A stretch of 64,000 nt of DNA from Actinomadura opuntiae (GTDB lineage Bacteria > Actinomycetota > Actinomycetes > Streptosporangiales > Streptosporangiaceae). Positions 7,544 through 15,925 of the stretch are shown here, one piece after another. Each line of letters opens with the position of its first letter. Within the stretch, counting starts at the first letter, position 1. The translations under genes and the position numbers were made by a program. Location: NCBI RefSeq assembly GCF_030283205.1, contig NZ_JASNWF010000001.1:434001-498000 (forward strand), given 5' to 3'. Under the pieces are notes generated by a model, which did not search any database, was not told the origin of the DNA, and saw only the letters and a list, made by a program, of their open reading frames with translations.

Positions 7544-8569
7544 TTATCCGCGGCTGGTCTGGATCGCCTTCGTCAGTGCCGTGGACTGTTCGGTCACCTG
7601 TGCCTTCAAGGGGGCGAGGCCGGCGGTGTGCTTGGCGATCGCTCGCTTCTGATAGCCCTTTTCGATGGCGGTCAGAGTGGAGACGTAGTTCACCTGCTGC
7701 TGGCAGGCGACGTCCGCGACGGCCGTTTCGATCTCTGCCTTGGTCGGGGGCTGGTTGAGATCGAAGGCGGCGGCGGCCTTGAGGGGACTGGCGTAGCGGC
7801 CGTAGCCCTTGCCCGTCATGCACTTCCGCCATGCCCCGTTGGCCTTGACGGCCTTGGCGTCCTGGATGCTCTTGCCGAAGGCGTCCTGGTTGAGGTTTGC
7901 AGCGAGTTGGTTCGCCTTCGCCACCTGGGGCGTCTGGGTGGTGAGCAGCAGCTTGCGATTCGTCTGGCCTGCGCATCCTCCAGCCGGGATCGCCTTGCCG
8001 TGGTAGCTGCCGGGTGAGGCCTTCTGAGCCTGCATATCGGGCATGGCCTGCACGGAACTCGATGCCGACGGTTTCCGCGCTCCGGTAAACACCTGGTACT
8101 TGTCCGGCGACATCGCCATCGGCGAGGTGTCGGACTCGCCGCCGGTGGCGGAGGACTTGGTGGCCGGCTGCGGGGGCAGGTGGTAGCCGAATCTGCTCGC
8201 CGCGACCGGGTCGCTGATCCCGTAGCGGCGGCTGTCGTTGACGGCGAACGACGCGGTGATGACCTTCGTCCGGTCGGTGTAGTTCGGAAGATAGGACAGC
8301 CCGAACGACTTCATGCAGGCGCGGTTCATGAGGTTCTGCTGGTTGCTGAGCTCCGCTTCCTGCGCCCCGGTGAGGTGATAGGCGTCCATGGGCATCGCGC
8401 TGGCGTGGACGGCGGGCGTGTAGACCGCGGTGACGGAGGGCTCCTCGGCGGGGTGCGCCGAGGCGGGGATCTCCGAGCCGGCCACCAGGAAAGCGGCTGC
8501 GACCGCGGCGGCTGCCGCGGTGCCACCTCCGGCGAACAGAACTGCACGTCGCGACATCACGTTCGTCAA
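7544..8569 (-). CDS. Secreted protein with four conserved-looking cysteines, function unknown
   Basis: About 341 residues. The TTG at 8569 is chosen because AAAGGACGAG precedes it; ATG at 8557 is possible. An N-terminal export signal is clear: SRRAVLFAGGG, an Ala-rich hydrophobic stretch and a likely cleavage after PASA. The Arg pair resembles a weak Tat motif. The mature region has cysteines in NRACMKSFG, GGCAGQ, WRKCMTGKGYG and ADVACQQQ, a spacing typical of small actinobacterial secreted proteins. No enzyme motif found. It is followed by the integrase remnant and faces the same way as the next secreted protein, but the two are likely separate units. Confidence 0.7.
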   Translation of the reverse strand: MTNVMSRRAVLFAGGGTAAAAAVAAAFLVAGSEIPASAHPAEEPSVTAVYTPAVHASAMPMDAYHLTGAQEAELSNQQNLMNRACMKSFGLSYLPNYTDRTKVITASFAVNDSRRYGISDPVAASRFGYHLPPQPATKSSATGGESDTSPMAMSPDKYQVFTGARKPSASSSVQAMPDMQAQKASPGSYHGKAIPAGGCAGQTNRKLLLTTQTPQVAKANQLAANLNQDAFGKSIQDAKAVKANGAWRKCMTGKGYGRYASPLKAAAAFDLNQPPTKAEIETAVADVACQQQVNYVSTLTAIEKGYQKRAIAKHTAGLAPLKAQVTEQSTALTKAIQTSRG

Positions 8570-8618
8570 AGCTCGTCCTTTGCGGCTGGGGGGAACGGGG
8601 CGGGGCATCGGCGGTCTG

Positions 8619-9095
8619 TCAGCACAGGTTGCCTCGGGAGGTGGATGCCTCGTTGTTGCTGAGGGCGCTGTTGAGGTTCCCCCATGAGCCTCCCCTGACC
8701 CAGTTGAAGTTTCCCGTAAAGTTCGGGGAGTACCAGACTGTCATGCCCTTGCAGTCCACGGCGGCCATCGACGCGGCGTTGTTGCGGATGTAGGTGTGGT
8801 ATCCGCCGCAACTGCCATCGCCCCCTTGGGAGCAGTGGTCGAACTGCCATTGTCCGAGGTCGGGGGCTCGGTAGTTGAAGCTCCACACCGCATTGTTGCT
8901 GCCGAACCAGGCGTTGGCATGGTAGAAGAGGCAGTAGGTGCCGCCTCCCTTGCATTCTGCCCCGGATCCGGTTGTGACGTTCCATCCGGAAGCTTGCGCC
9001 GGAGTTGACAGCGATGCCAAGGCGGTGAAGCCGGCTGCGGCGGCTACCGCCACAGGCGCCAGCCGGGCCGTCTTCTTGATCCATCGGCGAAGCAA
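8619..9095 (-). CDS. Secreted peptidase inhibitor family I36-like protein
   Basis: About 158 residues from the TTG at 9095, which follows AAGGAG; longer readings lack a ribosome site. Signal peptide: WIKKTARLAPVAVAAAAGF to STPAQA. The mature part is Trp-, Tyr- and Asn-rich with paired cysteines (GAECKGGGTYCLFYHAN, DHCSQGGDGSCGGYHT, VDCKGMTVWYSPNFTG), the pattern of the beta/gamma-crystallin-like inhibitor family I36 (SMPI-like). It probably inhibits extracellular proteases or has a related structural role. The family call rests on pattern, not on a search. Confidence 0.65.
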   Translation of the reverse strand: MLRRWIKKTARLAPVAVAAAAGFTALASLSTPAQASGWNVTTGSGAECKGGGTYCLFYHANAWFGSNNAVWSFNYRAPDLGQWQFDHCSQGGDGSCGGYHTYIRNNAASMAAVDCKGMTVWYSPNFTGNFNWVRGGSWGNLNSALSNNEASTSRGNLC

Positions 9096-9450
9096 GTTGT
9101 CTGCACTCCTTTTGATCGACGGATATGCGGCTGAGCGCGTCCTGACATTTCCCCAAAAGGGGGGATTCGACAGAGAAGACCTCCGAAGCATTTTGTAGGG
9201 TGATCGTCAAGTCACCGTGTGAAACCTTTGCATCATGCTCGGATATTATTAGTAGAGCGAGACTTTTGACACAAGATCCAGACTCTCGGTCCTTGCGTGA
9301 TGTAGGTCACATTTGTTGCAGTGCTACTAGATTCCGTGACTGTTCGGAAATTTCGCTCGGACATACCTGACCTGCAGTAACGCGGTTGTCAGTTACGCCC
9401 GTTGAGTTACGCGCAAAGGGGCCGACTCGCTGCCCGGGGCGGGCAGCTCG
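9096..9450. other. AT-richer intergenic region
   Basis: About 350 bp without a gene. It must hold the promoter of the minus-strand secreted protein ending at 9095. AT-rich patches lie at 9230-9300 (for example GATATTATTAG), but I cannot fix -10/-35 boxes with confidence. Confidence 0.35.
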
Positions 9451-9870
9451 TTACCCAGGTGGCCAGAGGTCGATGCAGTCGTCGACGGCGTCCAAGATCA
9501 CCGCTGCTTCGATGTCGGCGTGGGTCTCGGGGATCCGCGGAGCCGGCCACTGGCAGATCAGGGAGACCGGGCCTGCGGGAGGCAGGGGCCACGCCCAGTA
9601 CCGCCAGTCGGTTCCGTGCCGGCGGCCGCTTACTCCCAGGGGCTGCAGAATCGGCTGGTCCGGGACCGCGTCGGCCACACGGGCTCCACCGCCCTGGTTG
9701 GTGGCCTTTTGCCCGTTGGAGTACTGGAAGCCGAACCGCAGGAAGTCGGCCGGCGGCCCTTGCGTCCATGGCGCCGACGGCCGGCTGGCCAGGCCGCAGA
9801 CGCCGGGTCGCAGGCGCGCGCTCACCGCAAGCTCATAGCCGACGGGGTAAACAGAGATTCGGCAAGGGAT
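9451..9870 (-). CDS. Hypothetical protein, N-terminus uncertain
   Basis: The minus-strand frame ending at 9451 encodes about 140 residues with a convincing domain: FLRFGFQYSNGQKATN, YWAWPLPPAGPVSLICQWPA, IPETHADIEAAVILDAVDDC and a terminal LWPPG. I recognise this as a recurrent actinobacterial family of unknown function (a PLPP-GP...WPA-IPET-DI pattern ending in LWP). No start with a ribosome site is visible, and the frame runs upstream into sequence that looks non-coding. The gene may be 5'-truncated. Confidence 0.5.
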   Translation of the reverse strand: MPCRISVYPVGYELAVSARLRPGVCGLASRPSAPWTQGPPADFLRFGFQYSNGQKATNQGGGARVADAVPDQPILQPLGVSGRRHGTDWRYWAWPLPPAGPVSLICQWPAPRIPETHADIEAAVILDAVDDCIDLWPPG

Positions 9871-9965
9871 CGCGGAGTGATCGTTGTCGCTGGACGGAGC
9901 GGGGATGCCACGGCGCCCGAGCGTTCGACTCGGGCGCCGCTGGCGTAGACGCGGTTGGGCGGCGG

Positions 9966-10475
9966 TCAGTCCTGGTCTGCGGCGTCGGCGGCTTGCGCGA
10001 GGTGCTCGGCTTGGCAGTCGGCGCACCGTCCGTGCCAGGTGTGGGTCTGCGAGGCGGCGGCTTCCACCGCCGTCATCGGCTCTCCGCACTCCAGGCAATG
10101 CCGCCCTCGCTCTCCTCGGGCCGGCGCGGTGGGGGTCTGCCCGGCCGGGGGCCGGACGGCCAGCAGTTCCTCGTCCTCGTCGTAGGGGTGCGGCTCGATG
10201 CTGTAGCCGGCCTCGGTGAGCACCTGGGCGGCGCGGGCGCGCGCGGCCGGTTGCCGGGCGGGGTCGGTGAAGTCGTCGCAGATCCCGACGGTGAGCGGGT
10301 CGTGGCTTTCCACCGAGAACCCGGCGTGGGCGGGGTACTCCGCGCAGCCCGCGGCGCGCAGTACGACGCGGACCTGTTCGGCCTGCCAGTCCAGGGCTGA
10401 CCACAGCGGCCGGGCGTCCACCGCGTAGCCGAACTCCGGTCCTTCTTCCTGCTCACCGGACTGCTGATCGAACAC
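9966..10475 (-). CDS. Hypothetical protein with C-terminal zinc-ribbon-like cysteines
   Basis: 169 residues from GTG 10475, preceded by AAGGAGAG. The first 110 residues form an acidic domain of unknown fold. The C-terminus carries CLECGEP...HGRCADCQ, a CxxC-x(n)-CxxC arrangement that could bind zinc. It lies 51 bp downstream of the resolvase gene on the same strand, so the two are probably co-transcribed. Function unknown. Confidence 0.65.
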   Translation of the reverse strand: MFDQQSGEQEEGPEFGYAVDARPLWSALDWQAEQVRVVLRAAGCAEYPAHAGFSVESHDPLTVGICDDFTDPARQPAARARAAQVLTEAGYSIEPHPYDEDEELLAVRPPAGQTPTAPARGERGRHCLECGEPMTAVEAAASQTHTWHGRCADCQAEHLAQAADAADQD

Positions 10476-10526
10476 GGCACTCTCCTTCGCTCTTCGGGGG
10501 ACTCGGGGGCCGGTCGTGCGTCGGCG

Positions 10527-11150
10527 TCAGCTCTGCCCGGTCGGCGGCCCGTGGATGATGCGGTGGATGGTGGAGCGGCCGACGTTGTACTCGGTGGCCA
10601 GGTCGGCCAGCGACACCTCGCCTTCGGCGTAGCGGCGGCGGATGGAGCGTCGCGCGGACTCGGGGAGTTTGGGCTGCTTGCCTTTGAGTTTGCCGTGCTT
10701 CTTGGCCAGCGCCATGCCCTCGCGGGTGCGCAGGTGCCCCAGGTTGGCCTCGAATTCGGCGACCATGGCCAGGGTCTGCAGGAACAGCCGGCCGAAGGGG
10801 TCGTTCCAGTCGTAGACCGATCCGCCCAGCCCGAACAGCACCTGTCGGTCGGACAGGTCGGTGAGGATCTGGTTGGCCTCGGCCATGTTGCGCGCGAACC
10901 GGTCGAACTTGGTCACGGTGAACACGCTGGCCGGCCACACCGCCGCCAGGGCCTGGTCCAAGCCGCCGCGGTTGCGGCGGGTGGTCCCGGAGAAGCCCGG
11001 GTCGATGTAGATCCGATCGGCCGGGACGCCGAGGCCGAGGAGCTGCTCGGTCTGGACCACGACGTCCTGCTCGTCGGTGGAGCAGCGGGCGTACCCGACC
11101 CGGACGGCACCGGGGGCCGCGTCGGAGGGCGCTGAGTTCGCGGTGTTCAC
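10527..11150 (-). CDS. Serine recombinase (resolvase/invertase family)
   Basis: 207 residues, normal length for a small serine recombinase. The catalytic Ser24 lies in VGYARCSTDEQD, followed by TKFDRFARN and a C-terminal DNA-binding domain with helix-turn-helix VSLADLATEYNVGRSTIHRI. The GTG start at 11150 follows TTGAGGAC. It would resolve cointegrates or invert DNA at the site just upstream (11157-11217). No transposase partner is adjacent. The next gene on the strand is a small hypothetical. Confidence 0.88.
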   Translation of the reverse strand: MNTANSAPSDAAPGAVRVGYARCSTDEQDVVVQTEQLLGLGVPADRIYIDPGFSGTTRRNRGGLDQALAAVWPASVFTVTKFDRFARNMAEANQILTDLSDRQVLFGLGGSVYDWNDPFGRLFLQTLAMVAEFEANLGHLRTREGMALAKKHGKLKGKQPKLPESARRSIRRRYAEGEVSLADLATEYNVGRSTIHRIIHGPPTGQS

Positions 11151-11156
11151 GTCCTC

Positions 11157-11217
11157 AAGTGTTCCGGACAGCCCCCCGTCACCGGGACAGTTCGCGGAAC
11201 ACTCTTACGGAACACCT
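11157..11217. promoter_or_regulatory. Candidate res site / resolvase operator
   Basis: GTGTTCCG at 11159-11166 is mirrored by CGGAACAC at 11195-11202, and CGGAACACC recurs at 11208-11216. Three 8-bp half-sites immediately upstream of a serine recombinase gene are arranged as expected for recombinase binding and autoregulation. The role is inferred. Confidence 0.55.
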
Positions 11218-11541
11218 CGACCTGGGCCGCAGTCCCGGGCTGTCGATTTCCGAAGTCGGCTGCATGGATGTCCGAAGACTCCTGCACGGCTCGGTGGGGA
11301 TCATTCGTCGACGGTGAGGGCCGTCGATGGTGCCGTGCTGGGCGAGCGCACGGGTGGGCAGGGTGGCGACGCGGCCGGATCGAGGCTACTGATCGATGCG
11401 ATGCTGCGGGGCGGTCTGGACGCGCCTCACAAGCAGCGCCGCACCCGCCAAGCGGATATTCGACCTGGCTGGTCGACGACCTCGGACGGCTCGCCTTACA
11501 GTCGGCGTAGACGGTGTCCCCTGGCTCTGCGGAGGAGCAGC
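11218..11541. other. Intergenic region
   Basis: About 320 bp without a recognisable gene between the resolvase site and the plus-strand gene at 11542. Frames that cross it lack start sites and family resemblance. Confidence 0.4.
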
Positions 11542-12027
11542 GTGTCACGTGAGCGCAGCCTGACACTGAAGGTTTTGTCCGCGGCTGCCCCGCAACTGGC
11601 TTTGGCGGTCGTGGAACTCAACAGGCAGCAGCGACGCGCGGCACGCGTGGCGGATGCCTTCGTCGTCATCGAGCATCAGCTGCACGGGCCCCCGGAAAAG
11701 CTACGGCCCTGGCCAGGCGAGGAGGACATTCTCTACCGGTTCGATCAGCAGCACTTCGTCGGAGACGGCTGGCTCGTTGAGCCTGGCGAGACCACTCTCG
11801 GATACAGCATCGAGGTGAAGCGCTGTTCCACCATGCGCAAAGGTCTGGCGAAGCGGATGCTCGGGGGGTGGCGTCGCACCTACGTGTCGCAGCGCACGTT
11901 TGGCCGGCTTCTGGTGGTGGACGACGGCGTCCCGGCCCTGTTCTTGAACAGAAAGCGATACAGCGGCAGCAACGCGGGGTTGCGTCAGATGCTCCAGGAC
12001 ACCGGCTGGTCCGAACTGCAACCCTGA
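11542..12027 (+). CDS. Hypothetical protein
   Basis: 161 residues from a GTG with GGAGGAG four bases upstream. Basic and Arg-rich, with helical start (LAVVELNRQQRRAARVADAF) and a mixed C-terminal part containing YSIEVKRCSTMRKGLAKRML. No signal peptide or membrane segment. It stands alone between the resolvase block and the kinase block. I do not recognise the family; the basic character would fit a nucleic-acid-binding or phage-like protein. Confidence 0.55.
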   Translation: MSRERSLTLKVLSAAAPQLALAVVELNRQQRRAARVADAFVVIEHQLHGPPEKLRPWPGEEDILYRFDQQHFVGDGWLVEPGETTLGYSIEVKRCSTMRKGLAKRMLGGWRRTYVSQRTFGRLLVVDDGVPALFLNRKRYSGSNAGLRQMLQDTGWSELQP

Positions 12028-12228
12028 CTGCCTCAGCTTGTTCTTCAACCTCTTCGATCTTGGTGCTCGGTCATGGTGAGCTCGCGTTTGACGGTTTCCC
12101 GACGTCGTAGCGGGGTGGGGGCCCGCGGTTCCTCGAGCCGGGTGGGCGTGCGGGGCCTCAGCCCCCACCCGTGACCGGCGGTCAGCGGCCCGATCATCTG
12201 CGCCCGCCGAACCGCCACCGCCCAGCCC

Positions 12229-12411
12229 TCATCCGAAGCCGTCAGCACGCCCCGCTCGATGACCTGCACCCGCTCGCCGTCCATGCCGCGACTCCACCGC
12301 CGTGCACACGAACACCAGGGCGGGCGAGATCAGCGCGCACGCCACCGGCAGCTCGTCGAACACTGCCGCCAAGTCCACCTCCACCACCCTGGCGTACCCC
12401 AAACTGAGCAA
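12229..12411 (-). pseudogene. Inverted 5' fragment of a PAS-domain sensor gene
   Basis: The minus strand encodes VDLAAVFDELPVACALISPA followed by LVFV, the typical opening of an actinobacterial PAS sensor (D-AAVFDELP-ACALISP-LVF). The expected next segment, VNREYEQLARRPRDQLVGRN, is found on the opposite strand at about 12583-12640, at the start of the histidine kinase. After LVFV the frame turns into Arg-rich non-homologous sequence. It looks as if a short segment carrying the kinase gene's start was inverted. Confidence 0.5.
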
Positions 12412-12455
12412 ACCCGCGCGTAGGTGGCGACAAGCGCGCGCAAAGGACGCTGCCT

Positions 12456-13736
12456 GTGTCGATGTCCGAAGTCGTATGGACGGTTGTGCTGGGCTTTCGG
12501 GGATCTATGCAGAGGTCTGTGAAGCAGCGGAGTGTCCCTACTCCGGTGCGCTACGGTCCGCTTGTTTCCGTACTCGTCGCGGTGAACCGGGAGTACGAGC
12601 AGCTCGCGCGGCGGCCTCGGGACCAGTTGGTCGGCCGGAACGTCTTCGAGGTGCTGCCCGGTGATGCCGCCGGCGCCAACGCCCGGCATTGGCGGGCCGC
12701 GCTGGAATGGGTGGTCGCCGAGCGGCAGCCCTACGTGATGCCCTGGACGCGCTACGAGCTCCCGGCGCCCGACCGCCCGGGACACAGCGACAAACGGTTC
12801 TGGAGCACCGTGAACGCGCCGCTGCTCGGCCCGGACGGCGAGGTCTCGCTGATCATGCACCGGGTCGAGGACATCACCGCGTTCATCGAGCAACTCGGTG
12901 AGCCGCCCTCGACCACCGAGGGGCCCGCCCGGTTCCTGGAGATCGAGGGAGAGGTGTATGCCCGCTCCAGCGAGCTTCAGGAGGTCAACCGCCAGCTGCG
13001 GAACGCCCGGGCGGACAAGCACCACGCGATCCAGGCGCTGCGCGAGACGCTCGCGCGGCAGCAGCAGGAGGTCGCCGACGCCTCCCACGACCTGCGCAAC
13101 CCCCTCACCGGGCTGCAGACCCGGCTGGAGGAGGCCCTGGCCGACCCCGACGTCGACTCGCACCGGGTCCTGCAGGCCGCCCTGCAAGACGCCGAACGCC
13201 TCGGCGACATCGTCTCCGACCTGCTGGAGCTGGCCCGACTGGACGCCGGCGCCCCCATCGGCACCGAACCGCTGGAGATCTGCCGGCTGATCCGCGACCT
13301 GCTCGGGCAACGCCCCTGCCGGCACACCCTGGACGTGCACTTGGACCACCCAGCCGTCGTGGACGGCTCCCGTTCTCGCCTGATCCGGCTGCTGGCCAAC
13401 CTGCTGGACAACGCCGAGCGGCACGCTCGCACCCGCATCGAGGTCTCGGCCACCATCGAACAGGACCGCGACACCGGGCAGGAGCGCGACACCGGACAGG
13501 CGATCGTGCGGATCATCGACGACGGCCCCGGCATCCCCGCAGGCGAGCGCGAAACCGTCTTCCAACGCTTCTACCGCCGCCCCGACGCGCGCCGCGCCGA
13601 CCCCCACGGCACCGGCCTGGGCCTGGCGATCTCACGCCAGATCGCCGAGACCCACCACGGCACCCTGGACATCGCCGACCACCCCACGGGAACCTGCATG
13701 GTCCTGCGCCTGCCCCTGAGCGCCTCGATCGACTAA
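12456..13736 (+). CDS. PAS-domain sensor histidine kinase
   Basis: Up to 426 residues. A PAS domain (about 42-145; NREYEQLARRPRDQLVGRN, HRVEDITAF) is followed by a coiled coil (165-205), a HisKA domain with His near 211 in DASHDLRNPLTGL, and HATPase_c with LLDNAERHAR (N box), DDGPGIP (G1) and GTGLGLAISRQ (G2). All kinase motifs are intact. It has no membrane segment, so it should be cytosolic. No response regulator is adjacent. The first roughly 40 residues are not kinase-like and the natural PAS start seems to lie inverted at 12229-12411, so the true start is uncertain and expression may be lost. Confidence 0.8.
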   Translation: MSMSEVVWTVVLGFRGSMQRSVKQRSVPTPVRYGPLVSVLVAVNREYEQLARRPRDQLVGRNVFEVLPGDAAGANARHWRAALEWVVAERQPYVMPWTRYELPAPDRPGHSDKRFWSTVNAPLLGPDGEVSLIMHRVEDITAFIEQLGEPPSTTEGPARFLEIEGEVYARSSELQEVNRQLRNARADKHHAIQALRETLARQQQEVADASHDLRNPLTGLQTRLEEALADPDVDSHRVLQAALQDAERLGDIVSDLLELARLDAGAPIGTEPLEICRLIRDLLGQRPCRHTLDVHLDHPAVVDGSRSRLIRLLANLLDNAERHARTRIEVSATIEQDRDTGQERDTGQAIVRIIDDGPGIPAGERETVFQRFYRRPDARRADPHGTGLGLAISRQIAETHHGTLDIADHPTGTCMVLRLPLSASID

Positions 13737-14100
13737 GCGGGATCAACGAGCGCAGGGAAGCCGACGCCAAGGACCGCCTGCAAGCGCGACGATGGCCGCC
13801 AAGAGCCGCGCGGCGACCGCCGACCGTCCTCTGCAAAGCGCGAATTGCCTGCATAAACGACTCTTTGGCGGACTCTGCGGCCAACCGGTCAGGTGCTGCC
13901 CGCTGCCTGTCCCACCAGGCAGCGGCAGCGCCTTGCACACGGGAGGAACAGCGTGTCCGCGCGGGCCGGACTCCTTGCCCTGACGTTTGACGGCTCTTGC
14001 CGCGGGCATGGTAGGAGCCAGTCACGGTCACACCGGCTCCCCGCGCCCGGTTACCCCCCGGGGCCGGAGCGCGAGAGGCCGACCCGACCGGAGAAGGCAG
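13737..14100. other. Intergenic region
   Basis: About 360 bp without a convincing gene. It contains a CTGCCTG/CAGGCAG inverted pair near 13902-13922. Confidence 0.4.
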
Positions 14101-14143
14101 AAGCCCCTCGGGGACCCAACCGGCGAGTGGTCCCCGGGGGCTT
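14101..14143. terminator. Hairpin with 15-bp stem
   Basis: AAGCCCCTCGGGGACC (14101-14116) pairs with GGTCCCCGGGGGCTT (14129-14143) around a 12-nt loop. It lies between the kinase gene and the convergent STAS operon. A terminator is most likely, although no U tract follows, as is common in high-GC actinobacteria. Confidence 0.55.
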
Positions 14144-14353
14144 TCGCCAGTCACGACGGAGGCCTACCAAGCCCCGCCCATCCCGGTGGCGCGACTCGAC
14201 GAGTATGCACAGCTCGTCACCATCGCCCGCCGCCCGAGCCCTCACCGGCGTCATTGTCATCGGCTAGGTCGTCGAACCACGCTCGGTGGGCGCTCACCGC
14301 CTCGGTCGCCAAGGAGCGCGCGCCTGCCGGTGAGATCGCCGTCAGCGATGTAC

Positions 14354-14404
14354 ACGATGTGCGGTGTCAGACGATGTGCGGCGTTAGACGATGTGCGGTG
14401 TCAG
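14354..14404. repeat. Three tandem 17-bp repeats at the end of the STAS gene
   Basis: ACGATGTGCGGTGTCAG occurs at 14354-14370, 14371-14387 (two changes) and 14388-14404. The last copy carries the final codons and stop region of the minus-strand STAS gene (LTPHIV, stop). The other two copies lie just beyond the stop. This is a local tandem duplication of the gene end. Confidence 0.8.
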
Positions 14405-14743
14405 ATCGCCGAGGTCGAGCACGCGCCGGATGTTGGGGCGCGGGTTGCGGATCTGCAGGGTGCCGCCATGGCGGTGCAGCTGGTTGCGGGTCCAGATCAG
14501 GATCGACAGGCCGGTGCAGTCCAGGAACTGCAGTCCGGACATCTCCACCACCAGGGTGCGGGGCCGGTCGGTGAGCGCGGTGCCGACGGCGGCGCGAAGC
14601 CGGTCGTCGGCGGCCATGTCGAGTTCCCCGGTCAGCAGCATCATGATGGTGTCGCCGCGGTGGCTGGTGGTGATGCCCAGGCAGTGCGGCGCGGCTGGAG
14701 ACATGGCGTCGTCATCCCTGGGGGCGGTCAGTGACTGGGTCAT
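14384..14743 (-). CDS. STAS-domain anti-sigma factor antagonist
   Basis: 119 residues from the ATG at 14743. The start lies 4 bp past the MerR stop, and an AGGAGG overlaps the end of the MerR gene, so the two are coupled. STAS fold with LTGELDMAADDRL, VVEMSGLQFLDCTGLSIL and a C-terminal helix. The phosphorylation position in DCTGL is Thr rather than the more common Ser. Family role: binding an anti-sigma kinase and thereby freeing a stress sigma factor. The pairing with MerR and Hsp20 genes fits a stress regulon. Confidence 0.8.
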   Translation of the reverse strand: MTQSLTAPRDDDAMSPAAPHCLGITTSHRGDTIMMLLTGELDMAADDRLRAAVGTALTDRPRTLVVEMSGLQFLDCTGLSILIWTRNQLHRHGGTLQIRNPRPNIRRVLDLGDLTPHIV

Positions 14744-14747
14744 GGTG

Positions 14748-15110
14748 TCACTCACCTCCTGGGCTGCGGCCGGGCCGGCGAGCGGGCGGGCCGGTGGGGC
14801 GCTGGTCGAGGGCGGTGAGGCGTGCGGCGAGGTCGTCGCGTTCGCGGGTGAGCTGGTCGAGTTCGTGTTGGAGCTGGAAGATCCGCCGGATGGCCGGCAG
14901 CGTCATGCCCTGGTCCATCATGGTGACGACCTGCTGGATGCGGCCGATCTCGGCGCGGCTGTAGCGGCGCTGCCCGCCGGCCGAGCGCTGCGGCGAGACG
15001 ACCTGCTGGGTGTCGATGCGGCGCAGGAACGCCTGCTGCACCTGCAGCATGTCGGCGACCTGCCCGACGCTGAACAGCGCCGCGTACTCATCGTCGATCG
15101 GCAGCTTCAC
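14748..15110 (-). CDS. MerR-family transcriptional regulator (HspR-like context)
   Basis: 120 residues from GTG 15110, which follows AAGGAGGA. N-terminal MerR winged helix (FSVGQVADMLQVQQAFLRRI, SAGGQRRYSRAEI) and a C-terminal coiled coil (RRIFQLQHELDQLTRERDDL). There is no ligand-binding Cys. Spacing and size resemble heat-shock MerR regulators such as HspR. A Hsp20 gene lies 300 bp upstream on the same strand and the STAS gene follows directly. It is paralogous to the regulator at 18025-18411. Confidence 0.78.
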   Translation of the reverse strand: MKLPIDDEYAALFSVGQVADMLQVQQAFLRRIDTQQVVSPQRSAGGQRRYSRAEIGRIQQVVTMMDQGMTLPAIRRIFQLQHELDQLTRERDDLAARLTALDQRPTGPPARRPGRSPGGE

Positions 15111-15288
15111 CCGCTGTCCTCCTTCCTCGTCCCCACGCTTCCTCCTGCTCGCGCCAGGTCGCACGCGGGTGGGGAACGGCCCCGCCGCCGCGGTGCGGTG
15201 GTGCTGGTGTGACCCTGAATACCGCACTCGCCGGGGCGGGGCCGCGTCTGGCGGGCTGTCGCCGGGTCTCCCGATCCGAAACCGGTAG

Positions 15289-15320
15289 CGGCTCTGCCCG
15301 GCAGGCGCCGGGTAGAGCCG
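15289..15320 (-). terminator. Hairpin downstream of Hsp20 gene
   Basis: A 14-bp stem with one G-T-type mismatch (15289-15302 with 15307-15320) and a 4-nt loop, about 90 bp beyond the Hsp20 stop codon on the minus strand. Likely terminator. Confidence 0.55.
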
Positions 15321-15409
15321 CCGGTGCGGAGCCGCTAGTGCGGTGCCGTTGCGATGACAGCCCGTCCCTTGGGGCGGATCTGTGACTGGGCGGCCGTTCC
15401 GGTTCGCCG

Positions 15410-15844
15410 TCAGTTGCCGATCGCCTTCTGGGCCTGGACGGCGATCTTGCGGGGCTTGGCCTGCTCCAGGACCGGGATGCGGACGGCCAGGACGCCGTTG
15501 TTGTAGGCGGCCTCGATCGCTTCGGCGTCCAGGTGCTCCGACAGGTACACCCGCCGGGTGAAGGTGCCCATCGTCCGCTCGCGGACGAAGACGCGCTCAC
15601 CCTCACCGAACTCCTCCTCGCGCCGGGCGCTGACGGTCAGCACGCCGCGGTCCACGGTGACCTCGATCGAGCCGGGGTCGATCCCGGGCAGGTCGAACCG
15701 CAGCACGACGTCGTCGGCGCGGCGGATCCCGTCCATCGCCATGCCCGCGCCCTCGCCGCGGCCGCTCAGGCCGGCCTGCCGGACCGCGCGGTCGAACTGC
15801 CGCTCGAACTCCTGCACGAACGGGTCGATCGACGTCAGCAGCAT
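15410..15844 (-). CDS. Hsp20/alpha-crystallin small heat-shock protein (copy 1)
   Basis: 144 residues. N-terminal arm (SIDPFVQEFERQFDRAVRQA), alpha-crystallin domain about 38-130 (VVLRFDLPGIDPGSIEVTVD, MGTFTRRVYLSEHLD, AAYNNGVLAVRIPV) and the I-x-I/V-type RIPV motif. It acts as an ATP-independent holdase. A clear promoter lies at 15926-15956. The paralogue at 20872-21297 shares the MGTFTRRVYLSEHLD block exactly, so the two copies arose by duplication or parallel recruitment in this island. Confidence 0.92.
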   Translation of the reverse strand: MLLTSIDPFVQEFERQFDRAVRQAGLSGRGEGAGMAMDGIRRADDVVLRFDLPGIDPGSIEVTVDRGVLTVSARREEEFGEGERVFVRERTMGTFTRRVYLSEHLDAEAIEAAYNNGVLAVRIPVLEQAKPRKIAVQAQKAIGN

Positions 15845-15925
15845 CGCTCGCTCACCTCCGATGAACCCCCGGGGCCTCCATGCCCGGGACTGTCTCTACC
15901 TGGCAGGAAGGAACCTGCAACTGAA

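Noticed and set aside
11147..11566. Minus-strand 139-codon frame upstream of the resolvase
   Set aside because: Arg/Pro/Ser-rich translation without family resemblance, and it overlaps the resolvase site.
12330..13607. Long minus-strand open frame opposite the histidine kinase
   Set aside because: It is the antisense of a gene with complete kinase motifs, and its Gly/Val/Leu-rich translation has no domain or start site.
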